NCBI GenBank assembly: GCA_950295325.1
Contig: OX485807.1
Span: 21,113,666-21,177,665 of the forward strand
DNA length: 64,000 nucleotides
Origin: Polytrichum commune
Lineage: Eukaryota > Streptophyta > Polytrichopsida > Polytrichales > Polytrichaceae
Direction: 5' to 3'
The notes below the pieces were generated by a model, which did not search any database, was not told the origin of the DNA, and worked only from the letters and a program-made list of their open reading frames with translations. Position 1 is the stretch's first letter. The number at the start of each line of letters is the position of its first letter. The position numbers and the translations under genes were made by a program. This document shows, in pieces, positions 9,999 to 21,954 of this stretch.

Positions 9999-12176
9999 CA
10001 GCTAGTTGGCTATAATTTTGAACTCACAGAGACAGGTCGCACATTACGACATAATGCACTTGGACGCCGTTATGTGTCACGTGACAAGAATACGGATCGA
10101 ACTGGGATAGTACACGTAAACTACTGCAGTAGGGCATTAGAGTGGGTGAATATGAAACAATTATTCTCAGAGGTGTTCACTCAGTTGTCAATACCACATA
10201 TTATACCTTTTTTGCTTAACATTATGTTCGCTTGGAATTTACTGCCTAATGTCTCCAGAGTTTGTTATAGACCTGCTTTAGTATTCAAAGATTTCAATGT
10301 GGGTGCACACATGACGGGCTCATACGAATGTATGTGTAACAGTTCTAAGAGACTGATACAGTTTCTAGACCCAGATACCATAGATGATACCAATGGTGAT
10401 CCAAGGATGCATGTACGCACCATGGATACAACCATAATACATCACCATGGATTAAGAGAAGCAGTGACCTTAGGATTGAATCACATACCTTTACGAAATA
10501 CTAATATACGTGAGACTGTCCAAGTGGTAATGGATACGTTTGAACAGGTTTGCCGACTTTTGAAAGTAGACGAACTTATTGACGTGGACATGGCATCTAA
10601 AATCGTTCGAGCAAGGTCAAGAGACAAACTGTTATCAGCCATAAAAGAAAATCTTTTTGGCTTCAGATATTCAAAACCATACCTCTTCTCTGAAAAGGCA
10701 GTGGAAAATGAATTGTCTTGGCTCATGAAGCATGTATTCATATCGGGACTAGATAAAGCAACTAGTAATGCTTGTTTCATATGCATTACTCACATAAGAA
10801 ATCAAGCCTTGATAAGACTCAACAGTCCTGATTTTGAACCATGCCAACATGACAATGCATGGGACTCTGTAGAGGATGTCACAAACAAGGTAAAGATGGA
10901 ATTGAAATCCCTCTTACCCGAACTACCCATACATGAGGAAGAACTTCCTTATATAATGGCGATATACAAAGTCCACAAAATGAAATATAGGTGGATCTCC
11001 AATGCATTTGGGACCCTATATGTAAATATTGCCACACTCCTTACCATATCAACTATGGCACTACTTGATGAGGTAAAGGAATGGGCTACTCTCACGGTCA
11101 AAGGGTATAGTAATTTCCTTGGTATTGACACGTCAATATATTGGATTATAGACTCAATTACAGATTTTACCTTAAACATTCCTGAAAGTATCAACAACAT
11201 ATATGTTGCTGATATAACAAGATGTTTCGAGTCTATTCCAATTTCGGGCAAAGATACATTATATGACGCTATGGAGTTTATCACTCAAATTGGTATATCC
11301 AATATGAAACGAAAACATCCTAAATCTGAACACCTCCTCTGGGTTAGGATTAACGACAAAGGAGTTACCACTAAAGCACTATGGGCATCTAAATGCCCTA
11401 AGTATGGGGAATGGTTCCCAATACCAATCCCTAAATTCCTACAAATTCACAAATGGTTGACAACTAACTGTTATGTACGATTGGGAGACCAGGTATGGAA
11501 ACAGGTACTCGGTATACCCATGGGTTTTTCATGTTCACCTCTTTGGTGTAACTTATATCTCATGTCATATGAGATTAAGTTTATACAGAGGTTAGCTAGA
11601 CTTGGACAAACAACAATCCTAGCTAAATTTAAGTACGCATTTCGATATATCGATGACTTGTGTTGGATTAACGTGGGTGAGGCTAATATGTTCCTCGATC
11701 CTACACAACCAAGACACAGAGATAATCCATTATGGATCTACCCATTGGATATTATTGAAATCAAGACTGAAGTGTCTCAGTTTTCATTAAACCATCCACA
11801 GTCTGGCATCAAAGCACATTTTATGAATGTGTTAATCACTGTTACAGACGAGGACTCTGGTCTATTCATCATGCAGAAGTACGATAAACGACGTGAGTTA
11901 CCATTCAGTTACTCTCAGTTTATAAAATTCAAGTCGAACAGACCGGTTAAACAGGCTTACAATGTGGTTATTTCCCAAACTGTACCCATACTATACCTAT
12001 CAAGCAACCAGGACGTAGCTTTGCAGGAGATAAGAGCTCTGTTCACAGTGCTATCTGCTAATGGGTTCCGCAGTACCAAACTACAACAAATAGTGATTAA
12101 GTTCCTGACTAACAACCACTTTCCTGCGTTGCGATTTAATAAAGACCATCTTCTGCAACTGCTGCAAGGTATGTAA
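9999..12176 (+). CDS. Reverse transcriptase of an endonuclease-less retroelement
   Basis: The frame is open from 9,999; the first ATG is at 10,152, and the 700-residue numbering used here counts from a GTG at 10,074. RT palm motifs are clear: motif A VADITRCFESIPI with Asp near residue 380, motif B LGIPMGFSCSPLWCNLYL from about residue 479, and motif C FRYIDDLCWIN with the catalytic DD at 527-528. Upstream, DKATSNACFICI and MAIYKVHK with WISNAFG fit the finger region of a lineage of single-ORF RTs that I recall from cnidarian and other invertebrate genomes. The N-terminal part has a CMC pair and HHHGLREAVTLG. Motif B resembles Penelope-like elements more than LTR or non-LTR elements. There is no RNase H, integrase or GIY-YIG domain. 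The frame differs from the gag-like ORF, whose stop lies 55 bases before this frame opens. Confidence 0.85.
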   Translation, partial: QLVGYNFELTETGRTLRHNALGRRYVSRDKNTDRTGIVHVNYCSRALEWVNMKQLFSEVFTQLSIPHIIPFLLNIMFAWNLLPNVSRVCYRPALVFKDFNVGAHMTGSYECMCNSSKRLIQFLDPDTIDDTNGDPRMHVRTMDTTIIHHHGLREAVTLGLNHIPLRNTNIRETVQVVMDTFEQVCRLLKVDELIDVDMASKIVRARSRDKLLSAIKENLFGFRYSKPYLFSEKAVENELSWLMKHVFISGLDKATSNACFICITHIRNQALIRLNSPDFEPCQHDNAWDSVEDVTNKVKMELKSLLPELPIHEEELPYIMAIYKVHKMKYRWISNAFGTLYVNIATLLTISTMALLDEVKEWATLTVKGYSNFLGIDTSIYWIIDSITDFTLNIPESINNIYVADITRCFESIPISGKDTLYDAMEFITQIGISNMKRKHPKSEHLLWVRINDKGVTTKALWASKCPKYGEWFPIPIPKFLQIHKWLTTNCYVRLGDQVWKQVLGIPMGFSCSPLWCNLYLMSYEIKFIQRLARLGQTTILAKFKYAFRYIDDLCWINVGEANMFLDPTQPRHRDNPLWIYPLDIIEIKTEVSQFSLNHPQSGIKAHFMNVLITVTDEDSGLFIMQKYDKRRELPFSYSQFIKFKSNRPVKQAYNVVISQTVPILYLSSNQDVALQEIRALFTVLSANGFRSTKLQQIVIKFLTNNHFPALRFNKDHLLQLLQGM

Positions 12177-12387
12177 CTCTTACTACTATTTACAGTATTG
12201 CATAAAGGGAGTATATGTAATTGGATACCAATGAATGATGTATACAAATCGCATGAGAGTGACAGAGAGAAAAATAAACAGGGTGACTGGTATGCATACC
12301 GTGAGTGGATGCATAACCAGCATCCACTCCTATACACTTATGACCTACTAGGGGTTTGGTGGAGGGTCTCTCTCTCTCTCTCCCTAT
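12177..12387 (+). other. Retroelement 3' internal spacer
   Basis: This stretch lies between the RT stop and the right direct repeat. It ends in a short imperfect CT run (about 12,367-12,383) that mirrors the CT run before the left repeat. No gene is supported. Confidence 0.5.
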
Positions 12388-13474
12388 CTTGCTCTTGTTT
12401 AAAGCCATATATTTTGTTTAAGCTTGTATTCCTTTACTTTATACCTATCATGCACACATAAATAAAAAAGTAGTTACTGTATGGACTAAGTGTTCATAAG
12501 TATAGATGAATGATACAAGGTGACTAGGGTTAAGGATGTAGAACACATCCCTAACACGTGGTAAAATTAGGGTTGTACAGAACTTACCTTGGGTAAGATC
12601 TCCAATATAAACCCGTAAACCCTAAAAGAGGCTCTTTTTTACCATTCGCACAAGGGCTTGGTGAGGTAACTTGGAGCACACTTGCTGGGATACTAGATAC
12701 GTGTGCTAAGTGAAGTAGAGGATACTTAGGCTATTCACAAAGGAGAGCATTCTACTTGTGGTGATACAATCATGGCTAAAGAACAGGTTTGAACACCCAT
12801 TTGACATTTTGTAATGAGTGTTACTACTAGCAATACTAATATGCATGTAATGTAAGTTTGATGTGTGTGACATGGATAACAACTGGGTCCTGCTGTTATT
12901 TACCTCGTGTACGTAACTAATCCTCAATTATTTGTTGGTTGGTTGCATGGGCACAGGTGAGGCAGGCCCTTCACACTTACAATACTACGAAGTATTGTGA
13001 ATATGACATTTTATGTATTCCTTTTGGTTGATACTACTAGGCATATCTCCTGGTATGTTTTCCATATATATAATAGTTAGGGTACATCCTTGTTGGAGCA
13101 ATGCATGAAGAGAGGTAATTAGATCTACAAAGGTATGATGGGGTCAGCCACAATTTGTTTTTGAGTACTTAGGAACTATGTATGAGTACTGAAACCCTAA
13201 GTATGATACAAATACTTATGAAAGTACAGTATATCGCATTATTACATGTTTGTATTGTTTACATACAATTAGACATGGGCGTTTACAAAGAGCATTGAAC
13301 ATACTTAGCCTTAAAACGATATGATGAGAAGGTTTGATTTGAGGTAATGAGGGTTATGAAAAAGTTCCCACCCACCCACCCTTGCATTGCAATGAAGAAG
13401 ACATTGAAGGATTAGGCCTCTGAAAAGAGGAAGTTCAAGCTTTGCAAAAAGCGTTGAAAAGTCAGCTCTCTCTC
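12388..13474 (+). repeat. Right direct repeat (pseudo-LTR) of the retroelement
   Basis: This is an essentially identical copy of 7,191-8,276, followed at once by CTCTCTCATGACATAG. The antisense 73-codon frame is at 12,706-12,927. Confidence 0.85.
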
Positions 13475-13559
13475 ATGACATAGATTTTGATTTTAAAGTC
13501 TTACATTAATCTATCTAGCAATGGCCCTCTTTATAAGTTGAGGACTATAGGCTCAGGTA

Positions 13560-14583
13560 ATTCTAAATCTACATACATGGAAAGAAATTATACTTACCAT
13601 GAATTGGATGTAACAAGGATGTAGATGAATAAAGCAAAATAACCATAGTAACAAACGTGAACCACGTCTCTAATCCATGGTAAAAATAGGGTTCACAAGA
13701 ACTTACCATAGGTATAAACTATAATATAAACCCTTGACCCTAAAAAATGCCTCGATTTTACCATTCACGCAAGTGAAAGGTGTGGCGAGCTTTGTGTATA
13801 CACGTTAGGGTAATAGATACGTGCTAAGAGTAAGAGAAACTAAGGCTCATCGCCAAGAGGAGTATTCTACTTGGAGTAACCCAATCATGGCCAAGGAACA
13901 AATCTGAACACCCATATGTTGTTTTACAATGAGTGTTGTATTTTGAAATACTTTGATGCATTTGAAATGGATTAAGTGTGTGCGACATGGATAACAATTG
14001 GGTCCTCCTGTTATTTACCTCGTGTACGTAACTAATCCTCAATTGTTTGTTGGTTGGTTGCATGGGCACATGTGAGGCATGCCCTTCACACATTCAATAC
14101 AATGATGTATTGTGATTATGACATTCTATGCATATCTATTGGTTGAGGAAACTAGGAACATTTCCCTTGTAAGTACTCCATGCATGTGGTGGATTAAGTA
14201 TGTGTACTTTGAAGTAAAACAAGGAGATAGATGTTCAAACTACAACGTATGGGGCAGGCATAATCAAACATTTGTTGTAGGAAGCCATGTGACAACATAA
14301 ATTCTTAATAAGGTACATTTTCTTGCAAAACATATTAGATTATGAGACAAGATGTATATGTTGTTCAACACACCCATTTAGGCATGATGGCAAATATTAA
14401 GCTCTATTATGCAAAATGTTATTATGATTCCAAATAGAAAGATGCAAAAGAGGTAGAAAGAGTCTTGTGGACATTCCCTCCCACCCACACTTGTATTGCA
14501 AAGAAGAAGAAATTAAAGGATCTAGCCTTTGAAAAGAGGAAGTTCAAACTTTGTAAAACTTTTGAAAAGTCAACCCTCTCTCA
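13560..14583 (+). repeat. Diverged third copy of the retroelement direct repeat
   Basis: It aligns in order with the direct repeats: GTAGATGAAT, GGTAAAA(A/T)TAGGGTT, a TATAAACCC block, the CAATCATGGC(C/T)AA block, ACATGGATAACAA(C/T)TGGGTCCT, GTTATTTACCTCGTGTACGT, TTGGTTGGTTGCATGGGCAC and the terminal GAAAAGAGGAAGTTCAA followed by AGTCAACCCTCTCTC. Divergence is clear, with many substitutions and small indels. The antisense frame is still open (13,824-14,093, 89 codons). It is probably an older copy left by a related element or part of an old tandem arrangement. Confidence 0.7.
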
Positions 14584-14625
14584 AAAACAAAAACAAAAAC
14601 AAAAACAAAACAAACAAAAAATGAA

Positions 14626-15002
14626 GGAGGGAGGGAATTGTTGTCTACTATTGTGCCTCTCATTCATCCAACATACAAACTTGACCCCCCCCCCCGCTCT
14701 TATCTCAAAAGACTTGGACTATGTAGTGGGCGCTCTATTTCATCTTTACTAGTGCCATAATGTAATTTCCATGTGGGATTCAAGCAGGTCCTAGCCAACG
14801 TAAGATTGACATGTGGCAACAACTTAAGGGACAAAATAATTTACACTTTCTCGTAATAGAGAGCCCTCTACAATACTTGGGGTGTTTAAAAGTAATGTTG
14901 ATGTCATATCAACTATAAATAGTTAAAAAGTGCATATTATTTTAGGGTTTTATGTTGACGAATGAGAGGTATCCTCGTGTATGATAATGCCCTCTCTCTC
15001 CC
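14626..15002. repeat. GA-MITE family, copy 2
   Basis: The left end is GGAGGGAGGGAATTG followed by GTGCCTCTCATTCATCCAAC. The right end is GTTGACGAATGAGAGGTATC followed by CCTCTCTCTCCC. The interior is longer than in other copies and includes a poly-C run near 14,685. Confidence 0.5.
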
Positions 15003-16780
15003 AAAATAAAAACCCTTTTGTACTTCCACATGCATGGGTACGGTTATGTTGAGTGCCGTGCTCAAGGTTTTGTCCGTGTAGGCTAAAGGTCGTGTGCATG
15101 CATTCACCCACAGTGGAAACAAATGGGTGATGTCATCAATTTGGATGAATGACAATTTGTGCCCCTAAAAAAAACAATTCGGATGAATGACGCATGCCAT
15201 TTTTCTAAAGCAAGGTTGCATCCATGTAGAATAACTAATCCACCCCCATTAAAGTTTTTGTTTTGCTTCGCTTGAGCATGTGTTGATGAGGTTAGACATG
15301 GCACCAAATTGACTGCACCAAATAGTGTGGGTGGGTGGAAATAGTGTAGAAATAACTAAATAGTCAAGGTTGGGATTACCGTGGATCTAAGAGCCCCGGT
15401 CTTCACCTAAATCTTTCAGAGATGGATTTGAATCACTAAATATCATTTGGTGAAGTAGATTCTAACATTGCCATTTTCAAAGAGTATATGGAACAACAAA
15501 TATCAACAAGTGACATTAATATCTCCGTTTTTTGTTAATTCTAATATTAGCAATCGAGGAGGATATAAAACCTATGATCAAAGTAATTTGGGTCCCAAGT
15601 TTCCAAGAAGCCTTAATTGATTCCTTCTTTTGTCGTTCCTAGAGGTTGTTATTTCATTCTAGTAGGTGTACACTCAAATATTGTAAGAAATAGTATTTCT
15701 TCAAAATTCCATTTCCTATTTCTGCATTTGTTTTCCTATTGTAATGTAGATGTGCCTAATTTGGTTATTTATCTTACATGGACGCCTATATATTGAGTGG
15801 TATGTGGTTTGGTGTGGCTCTAAACATGGTTACCAAATAGACATGTGTTTAAAAGAGACTACAATCCGCACGCGGGGGGGGGGGGGGGGGGTAAGATGAA
15901 CCATGTCCAATGAAGGGTTGTTTTCACAAGAGCTATGAAGTAAGGATGCACACAATATTCAATAAATACATTTAATATGTTTTCAAAATGCACTTTTTGA
16001 AACCCTATATGTATGTTGAGTGTTTTGTAAATTCTACTCATTTGGAATTTATTCCACCCTTATATTCCTCTTGCATGTGGATCTTAACATTCTACAATGA
16101 GTGACCTATCTAGTATTGGAATGTGTGCAGTGGACTAAAGTGTTTATTCTCGACAGGGGAGAGTAGTTTTGTTCCAATGGCCCTTTGTCTGGTGGGCACT
16201 AGGTCATTAACAATACGAACAAACATTTTATTCACACTAGCCTTGAAAGAGGTTTGGAGTTTCTATCTCTGGAATGTGTGCTCAAGATATGAAAACTATG
16301 CAAATTTCAATAGTTAACATTTGAGGGGGGGGGTGGGTCTTATACGATCATTTAATGAGTCAGATCAACACTTTGATAATGAATAAGATATTCATACAAG
16401 CTTCAAAAATTACGAGAAAAGAGAATGTGGTCTTGATTTGGATTTGTTGACCATCTTGTACTGATCACATGTGGGCAAATAAAATTTTCAGCCATTCAAG
16501 ACCCACCTACCTTAACACTAAACTTCACGAGAGACCCGTTTTGGGCTTATGCATAACATTTAGAGACAAATTCGTCCAAAAGGAAGGTGAACGGAAGGTC
16601 ACAATGGGTATCATTGTGTTTCTCATGAATTTTTCTTGTCAATGATGATGATCCCAGTTCAATATGAAAAGATGGTTGTTCACAAGAATGTTTAAAGTCA
16701 ATAATGAACTAACGTTTTCCTTTGATTATACATTACTACTTACTGCATCAAGAGATTTCCAACATTGTAACTACACTTTT
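15003..16780. other. Gene-free repeat DNA
   Basis: No gene is supported. Pieces of the AAGGTAGA family lie at about 15,755-15,890 and 16,320-16,515 (GGTATGTGGTTTGG, ACATGTGTTTAAAAGAGA, ATCATTTAATGAG, ACCCACCTACCTTAA). A poly-G run of about 18 lies at 15,875-15,892 and another at 16,324-16,333. Confidence 0.45.
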
Positions 16781-17008
16781 GGAGAGAGGGGGTTATCACA
16801 TAAGATCATACCTCTCATTCATTTAACATGAAACTCTTGGAATAGTATGCAACATATTATCATTATTACTTAATTGGACACTAGAGTTCATTTTAAAGAT
16901 CACAAGTTCGTCTAGTCCAAGTTAATTGAGATGAATCGGCAACAAACATGTAGGGGGTCAACTTTTGATGTTGGGTGGAAGAGAGGTATGCTTATATCCC
17001 TCTCTCCT
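16781..17008. repeat. GA-MITE family, copy 3
   Basis: The left end is GGAGAGAGGGGG followed by ATACCTCTCATTCATTTAAC. The right end is GTTGGGTGGAAGAGAGGTAT followed by TATATCCCTCTCTCC. The core again has TGAGATGAATCGGCAACAAA. Confidence 0.6.
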
Positions 17009-20000
17009 ACACCACTCAATGCGAGAGTAAACTTTGAAGTGACTAGCCAAATAATTAGATATCCACAAAGTGAAGGGATAAAGAAAGAAAGAAAACATAA
17101 TTAATGAATCTTGTGGCATTTAAACAAGATGGTCCCCTAGCTAGTTAATGGTATGACCTAGGTGGACTACTGGATCACAAAATAACATGGGAGTGACATG
17201 GAATCCTACATGTAAAAAATTGGACAATATTTGGTGGTCACCTAGATTTGGCGGTGAGAGAACCTTAATAAGTCGTCTCAATGGAAAATAAGGTGACCAT
17301 GTTAGATGAAAATATATGCTTCAATGTATTTCATTTGATAGAATACCTATTTTTCTTTAGAATATTTTCATTTTCATTAAAAACACTATCTCATGATATA
17401 AGTCCCATGTATGCTATGTCCCGTGACCAAGGCCTTTAAAAAGTTATGTGTATTTCTCTTGGTCATGGTCTCTGGACCACTGACCATGACCACAAGAAAT
17501 CCCTGATCGTTTTTCTCACGGACTCATATCGAAGAGATTGACCTACATGCTCAGTGCATGCTCACCATTATGAGCTCAATGGTCAATATGAACACTTGAG
17601 CATGAAAATCTTAACTCATGATAGTGAATGAGATAATCACATTACATCAATTAACTGAGCCACAAGGTTGGGTGGGACCGAGAATATGTCATGTAAGGTG
17701 CTAAATTATACCTTATGGATGATTGTTTATAAGTAGAATAAACCTAAAAAACAAGTGGGATTCAAATGAAACACCGTCATTGAATATTATTAGAATGGAA
17801 CGGTTGATAGCAACTAAACAATGTTATGCATACAAGCTCCAAAAATTATGAGCAAAAAACTACAAGCTAAACTTAACATAAGGAGATGTCCATAAGCAAG
17901 GTATAAGATTTTGACAGTAAATATTCACACAAAATCATGTAGAAATATGGATAAACGGAGTTGTCTCACATGACTCAAAAACTACATATGCACAACATAG
18001 TCTCTAAGCACAAAGGAATAACATATGATGGATTATAAAAAGAAAGAAAAATTGCATAGGATAGTGAGTTCTATCTGTACCTTGTTTACAACAATTTATG
18101 TCTTCAATCAAGGTATAAATCAACTTCATTAGAGAATATATATATATATATATAAATAGAAGGCTACTCCAAAAAGAAACAACTCAAAGTAAAGTTGTCA
18201 ACAACAACAAAATTTCGTTTTTCTTGTCTCCAAATCCCCATTGACACTTTCTTGCAACGTGAAGTTAAGGCTTAAAGTGCAAAGTAGGTAAAGCATGGAA
18301 AAGTGCCGGGCCCCCAAGGCACGACAAATTGAGCCGGGCCCAACGATTTGATGCCCAAATTCCACCATGTTTGACTAGTTGTTAGCTTAGCGAGATTCTT
18401 GGGGCAAACTCACGGTCCGCACGACACTTGGAGTCTCACCCGCAAGAGAGAGAGAGTAAGGAAGGGGTTGTTTACATCATGCATCACAAAGTCGTCCCTC
18501 GTTCCTCTAAAATATGTGATTGGCCATTGAATTCATCCTGGGACCACTTCGGTTTACATTACAAAAAGAATGTTAGAGCAACCATGGAACTTGAAGTCCC
18601 CCAAAAGGGTTGTTTTCAAGCCTACATTCTTCACTGTCACGGTCCAACAAGTTTTCCGGTGAGAGAGGCACAAGAGGCAAAAAATAAAGAAATCAAACAG
18701 TTGAAAAATATTAGTTTTGTTCTCTTGCTACAAATGTCAAGGGACATTGGTAGAGAAATGATGTTTTAATACATGAGGGCAATCACAGTTGGGGTACCAA
18801 GAATGGGTGTCTAACGGTTAAAAGAATAGATTATATAACTTTACAAAGTTGGGGTGCTTAGATCTGTATTGTGGAGCATATTCTGGATCATACCTACTTT
18901 TAATATTCCATATCGAGTACACTGACAAAGTTAATTTACAAGGATTAGGGTTATCTAAGATATGAATTTGATTCCTTAACGAACATCCATGGGTGCTATC
19001 AAAATTGTTGACCTTAGGATCAAGGAATGAAAAGGACAACAAACATTAATTGAAATGACCCCAATTTTTTCCCTCACAATTATCATTCAATTGTGTACCA
19101 ATAGAACTGAAATTATATTGCATACCAATTGTGTAGCTTTACATATGACACCAAACATGGCCAACAATACACAATAACATGGCTACATAAAAAAAGAACG
19201 ATTAGTATTAGAATTGGACATAAAAATATATATGTATGGACACATGACACTTACACCAAGGCACTAGGATGGAAAACATGAGATAGTTCACCTCCGATGT
19301 ACACTTCAATAATGAAATTGCTATTGATGTGGCCCAAACAAGTCATACAACCTCTTCCCAAGTCCTATGACCTATCTACTCATTTCATAAAGGATTTATC
19401 TATTATTGGTGATTATTTAATAATAAATAATGTATTTCTTGATGAATCCTATGACCTATCTGCTTATGTATTTAAATTTTATTGATCAAATCATAATAAA
19501 TCATAATAAACGCCGAGATCCAATGAAGTGTGCATGTGGCAAAAATGTTCTCTTACATGGGACAACTTCGTGATTCATGACGTAAACAACCCTAGAAGAT
19601 ACTCGAGGTCCCAATCCGGATCCAAAGCTTGTCTGAGTAAGTGGGTTTATTTTAACGAGTTTTTCCAAGCCATACTTAACCCTTTTTAACCTCCTTGTGG
19701 GGCCACCCCTAGGTGAGGAATCAAGGAGACATTGGAGAAAGATTAATGGACCAAGCCCATACACATAAAGGTCGAATATGGTTTGCAACTTCAATATCTA
19801 TCATGCCCTTAAACCAACACCATTCAAGCTCGACAAGGTTGCCCTCTTAACAATGTTATGATACTCAAAACTCATCACTTAATTCTCATATTAGGTCATC
19901 TAAACTATTCACGAAGGCAATCTAAATTGCACATATTAATTCTACAAAATTAACTCAAAAAGCAAGACGTCTAGTCTTGGCTCATGTTCATCCAAAGTGG

Positions 20001-21950
20001 CACTAAAGAGAGAGAGAGAGAGATTCTTCAACTTGATCATAGCCACGAGTTCATATGTAAACCCAAGGCATGTTTACAAAATAGACCTATGGGACAATTG
20101 CTATTGCCTCTTGTTGGGGGTGATCCTTATGAGTAACCATGAGTAACCAAAGACGATGGGGGATATTTTTGACCCTATTTTGTCGGTTTGTTGATATGTT
20201 TATTGGTATATGATTTTTGTGTACCATTGTATGTATTTTGAAAGTGGGTGTTATGAGAACATGGTGTATGTACATGTTGTAACATGTGTTGAGTTTGTTT
20301 CCCAGGGCTATTTATTCCTTTGGCTCAACTAATTGAGGATGCATTATGATGTAGGATTAGTTCTTGGGGTTTGGTGCCCATTTGGTTGATTTTGTTGGTT
20401 GCATGGGTGGGAATTATTGGGTCTCAATGGTTTTCCAATTTTTCTTTGTTGAGTATGAGTGAGATGAGATACCAAATGGCTATTAAGTGAATTCATTGCA
20501 TGCATGTATGAATGGGCATTAGGAGTATGAAGTATTGTTCAAATAGGATGGTAATATTGTCCATGTGGATACCTTCTCGGATGCTTGTTGTGAGGATAGT
20601 GAGCGTGACATATCATTTGGAGTTTTGGGTGGTATAGTGAGTGGTTTTCTCTTGGGTGGTGGTGGTGATGAAGATTACAATGTTTGAGTTGAGTTTGGTG
20701 AGACATTGGCATGGTCTTGTGATGCAAATGCAAGAATATAACCATGTAAGAGTTGTATTGTTCATAACAACACTTATAGAATAGAACATTAATTTTTATA
20801 AACATAAAATGGAAGTACGACTTCAAATAAGGTACAAAACTACAAAATACGAACTAAAGGCCACATTTGGAGTTGAATTGTGACAACCATTGGATTTTAA
20901 CACGAGGTGGAATTGGACCCGAGTCTATGATGTTCATTAAGATGCACATATATTCTCATATATTCTCATATATTCTACTACCTATTGTGAGACTCTAATA
21001 CGTTTGGCTTTGGTCTCCCACGTGCTTTGACAATCCCACGTCTCCATGGTAGACTTACCCATCCACTTCATCCGCTTGGTGCAATGTAGGCTCCATGCCA
21101 CGTAAGATTATTCTTTCTCCAACCACATTATAGTTTTGTTCGAGAGCCGGAACTCCTTATCATTGGAATCCTAGTTTGGTGTTCTCCTCTCACCAATAGC
21201 AATTGAGCGTACTTCTATAGAGCGTCCACAATTATGTCTTTTGTGGTATTAAAATACACCAATATGCATTCTTTTATCACATAGTATCATGATTAAGTTG
21301 GGTTCAAGTTTACCTTCAACCATATCTAAAACTATTGTTGTTCCAAAGTAATTGGCTTCTACTACTCCTCTTCCATGCTCTGGCTTTGAAGGTCTCTCTT
21401 AGTGTCACATGATAGTTACAAACAAATAAAGATCCAAAGAAAACAAACTAAAACCATCTGCAAGCATGTTCTTATGTATTGTAGATGGGCAAGTAATAGC
21501 GTTGTGCTTGTGGTTATCATCATATAACATATATTTTTACGATTCCACAAAAACAATGCCCATGAAATTGTGAGGAGAGGGTGAATGGACATAGTGTGCT
21601 AGTGTAAAAGCACCGATTCTTCTTCTTCTTACTATGCCAATGAAATTCAACTACAACCATTTACTCATGTCATGGTGGTTTTGTTGTTGTGTGTACTCTG
21701 TCAATAAAGCTAATTAGGTAGAAACATTTAATTCCATCATTGACCCAATTCCAACATTTGTTTTTGTTCCAAACTATAAAACTCCGTGCTTCAAAATGAT
21801 TCCTAATGATGTTATTCTAAGGACCAAAATCGTAGTTCAAAAAGTGAGAAAGTAAAGCATCTATGCTTAATACTTCACTAAAGTGGATCCATTGTTTTGT
21901 TTTGTTTTGTTTTGTCATTTCTCATTCCTTCCTTTTAAAGATGAAAGGAT
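17009..21950. other. Gene-free stretch of mostly unrecognised repeats
   Basis: No gene is supported. A (TA)n run lies at about 18,137-18,153. Sequence at 18,455-18,680 is related to 36,365-36,590 (the TTGT TGACATCATG block, GTGATTGG, CCTAGGACCACTTC-like and TTCCGGTGAGAGAGGC-like motifs). Short GA tracts lie at 18,445 and 20,010. Open frames such as the His-rich one at 20,539-20,826 are compositional artefacts. Confidence 0.4.
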
Positions 21951-21954
21951 TTTG

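Larger units (their letters stand above)
7191..13474 (+). mobile_element. Reverse-transcriptase retroelement with long direct repeats
   Basis: The unit consists of a 1,086-bp repeat (7,191-8,276), an internal region of about 4.1 kb with a gag-like and an RT ORF, and the same 1,086-bp repeat again (12,388-13,473). The offset between the repeats is 5,197 at both ends, so there are no net indels; I noticed one mismatch (8,268 against 13,465). The repeats do not start TG or end CA, and no integrase, RNase H, protease, tyrosine recombinase or GIY-YIG endonuclease was recognised. This excludes an ordinary Copia or Gypsy element and a typical DIRS element. The plan recalls the pseudo-LTRs of Penelope-like elements. 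The near-identity of the repeats implies recent activity or recent recombination. Confidence 0.75.

Noticed and set aside
7191-13474. Ordinary Copia or Gypsy LTR retrotransposon
   Set aside because: The direct repeats do not begin TG or end CA, no primer-binding site or polypurine tract was recognised, and protease, RNase H and integrase are absent. The RT motif B (LGIPMG...SPLWCNLYL) is not of that type.
18428-18769. 113-codon plus-strand open frame
   Set aside because: The DNA is a dispersed repeat also found near 36,365-36,590, where the frame is not kept.
20539-20826. His-rich minus-strand open frame
   Set aside because: It is produced by GTG/GGT-rich simple sequence, starts in repeat DNA and matches no family.
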